The translations under genes were made by a program, and so were the position numbers. The notes under the pieces were generated by a model. The model worked only from the letters and a program-made list of their open reading frames with translations. It did not search any database and was not told where the DNA came from. From assembly GCA_946902875.1 (NCBI GenBank), contig OX336336.1, forward strand, positions 4,062,545-4,126,544: DNA of 64,000 bases, written 5' to 3'. Within the stretch, counting starts at the first letter, position 1. The number at the start of each line of letters is the position of its first letter. Source of the DNA: Nematopogon swammerdamellus. Taxonomy: Eukaryota; Arthropoda; Insecta; Lepidoptera; Adelidae. Of the stretch, positions 63,512 through 64,000 are shown one piece after another.

Positions 63512-63720
63512 ACCGAAGCAAGAAACCACTTCCTGACTAACATATTAATTGTAAACAACGGGAATATTGAAGCACCCACAATAAAAACATTCAAAAATAG
63601 GCTTGAAAAGTATTTAAAAATCGAAGAAAGATAACAAATAGCAACAGCAGTGATCATCATAGACATGAACACGTCAGCATATTAAGCTGCTAGTTCATTA
63701 ACTAATAATAATAAAAAAAT
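63512..63720 (+). pseudogene. CR1-like LINE 3' end, sister of 49930-50265
   Basis: agcaagaaaccacttcctga, aaaataggcttgaaaagtat, gaacacgtcagcatattaag. It has an internal deletion in the W-N motif region. Confidence 0.8.
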
Positions 63721-63734
63721 ATATTGTTTATTGT

Positions 63735-63805
63735 ATGGGCAGGCAGAGCGTTCCAGAGTTTACCAGTTCTGTGGAGATAAGATCTGCAGAATTACTAGAA
63801 GTCGG
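63735..63805 (-). mobile_element. REP-C fragment
   Basis: gggcaggcagagcgttccag, agtttaccagttctgtggag, ataagatctgcag. Together with 63448-63510 it forms one REP-C copy split by the LINE 3' end. Confidence 0.7.
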
Positions 63806-63839
63806 GACGCCGATAGGCCCCACATAAGTGACTCGCACG

Positions 63840-64000
63840 AAGGACAGGGCTATTCGTAGGTATGCCAAACAGATATTATTAACTATGAACTCGTAGGCAT
63901 GCCAAACAGAAATTATTAACTAAGAACTGGGAGTGTCCTATTTGATTCCCTGCGAATAGACCTACTAGGAGGGACAGTGCTATTCGCAGGTATGAGGTTA
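63840..64000. repeat. short imperfect repeats at window end
   Basis: gcatgccaaacagaaattat-type units at about 63860 and 63897, and gacagggctattcgtaggta mirrored in sense by gacagtgctattcgcaggta at 63973. Nature unknown. Confidence 0.5.

Overview
The window looks like a moth or butterfly (Lepidoptera) chromosome: AT-rich, intron-bearing, with no operon-like gene packing and a dense, nested load of SINEs, LINE fragments, hAT, piggyBac and small terminal-inverted-repeat elements. Several repeat families resemble ones I remember as common in Lepidoptera; that attribution is from memory and was not searched.

The only host gene I can support lies on the minus strand from about 63.4 kb down to 42.2 kb. 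Thirteen exons (called A to M here) encode the TBC RabGAP domain and coiled-coil tail of a RABGAP1/GAPCenA-type Rab GTPase-activating protein. Splice sites and codon phase agree across exons A to L, giving about 506 codons. The amino-terminal part of the protein, expected to hold a PTB domain, lies beyond the right edge. The last junction (L to M) is unresolved.

Two exons of this gene sit in tandem arrays. A TBC exon is copied about 13 times in a 131-bp array (59.61-61.36 kb), and a C-terminal exon about four times in a 143-bp array (42.71-43.29 kb). In both arrays the spacer between exon copies begins GT and ends AG but is only 23 or 16 nt long. This is the most unusual thing in the window.

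Left of the gene (1-42 kb) is essentially a repeat landscape. It holds a 71-bp minisatellite inside a dispersed element (0.4-2 kb); a 5.8-kb structure bounded by about 0.85-kb inverted arms enclosing a decayed LINE (6.8-12.6 kb); hAT-type elements at 13.7, 17.5 and 20.9 kb, two with exact 8-bp target duplications; a 99-bp-arm near-perfect palindrome at 21.2 kb; several small MITEs between 22 and 32.5 kb; and a piggyBac deletion derivative at 37.4-38.7 kb that keeps the Cys-rich C-terminus of the transposase. The gene's introns carry more repeats, including a CR1-type LINE with an intact 953-codon ORF2 (54.9-58.85 kb).

The dispersed families are named for this report only. SINE-A has a tRNA-like start plus a 5S rRNA-like segment. 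SINE-B has a tRNA-like head. REP-C, D, E, F and G are unclassified. SINE-A and SINE-B are polymerase III type retroposons by their box-like motifs; they depend on LINE enzymes, and LINE relics of several clades are also present. I found no tRNA, rRNA, CRISPR or virus-derived gene. Between about 30 and 36 kb most sequence is unassigned.
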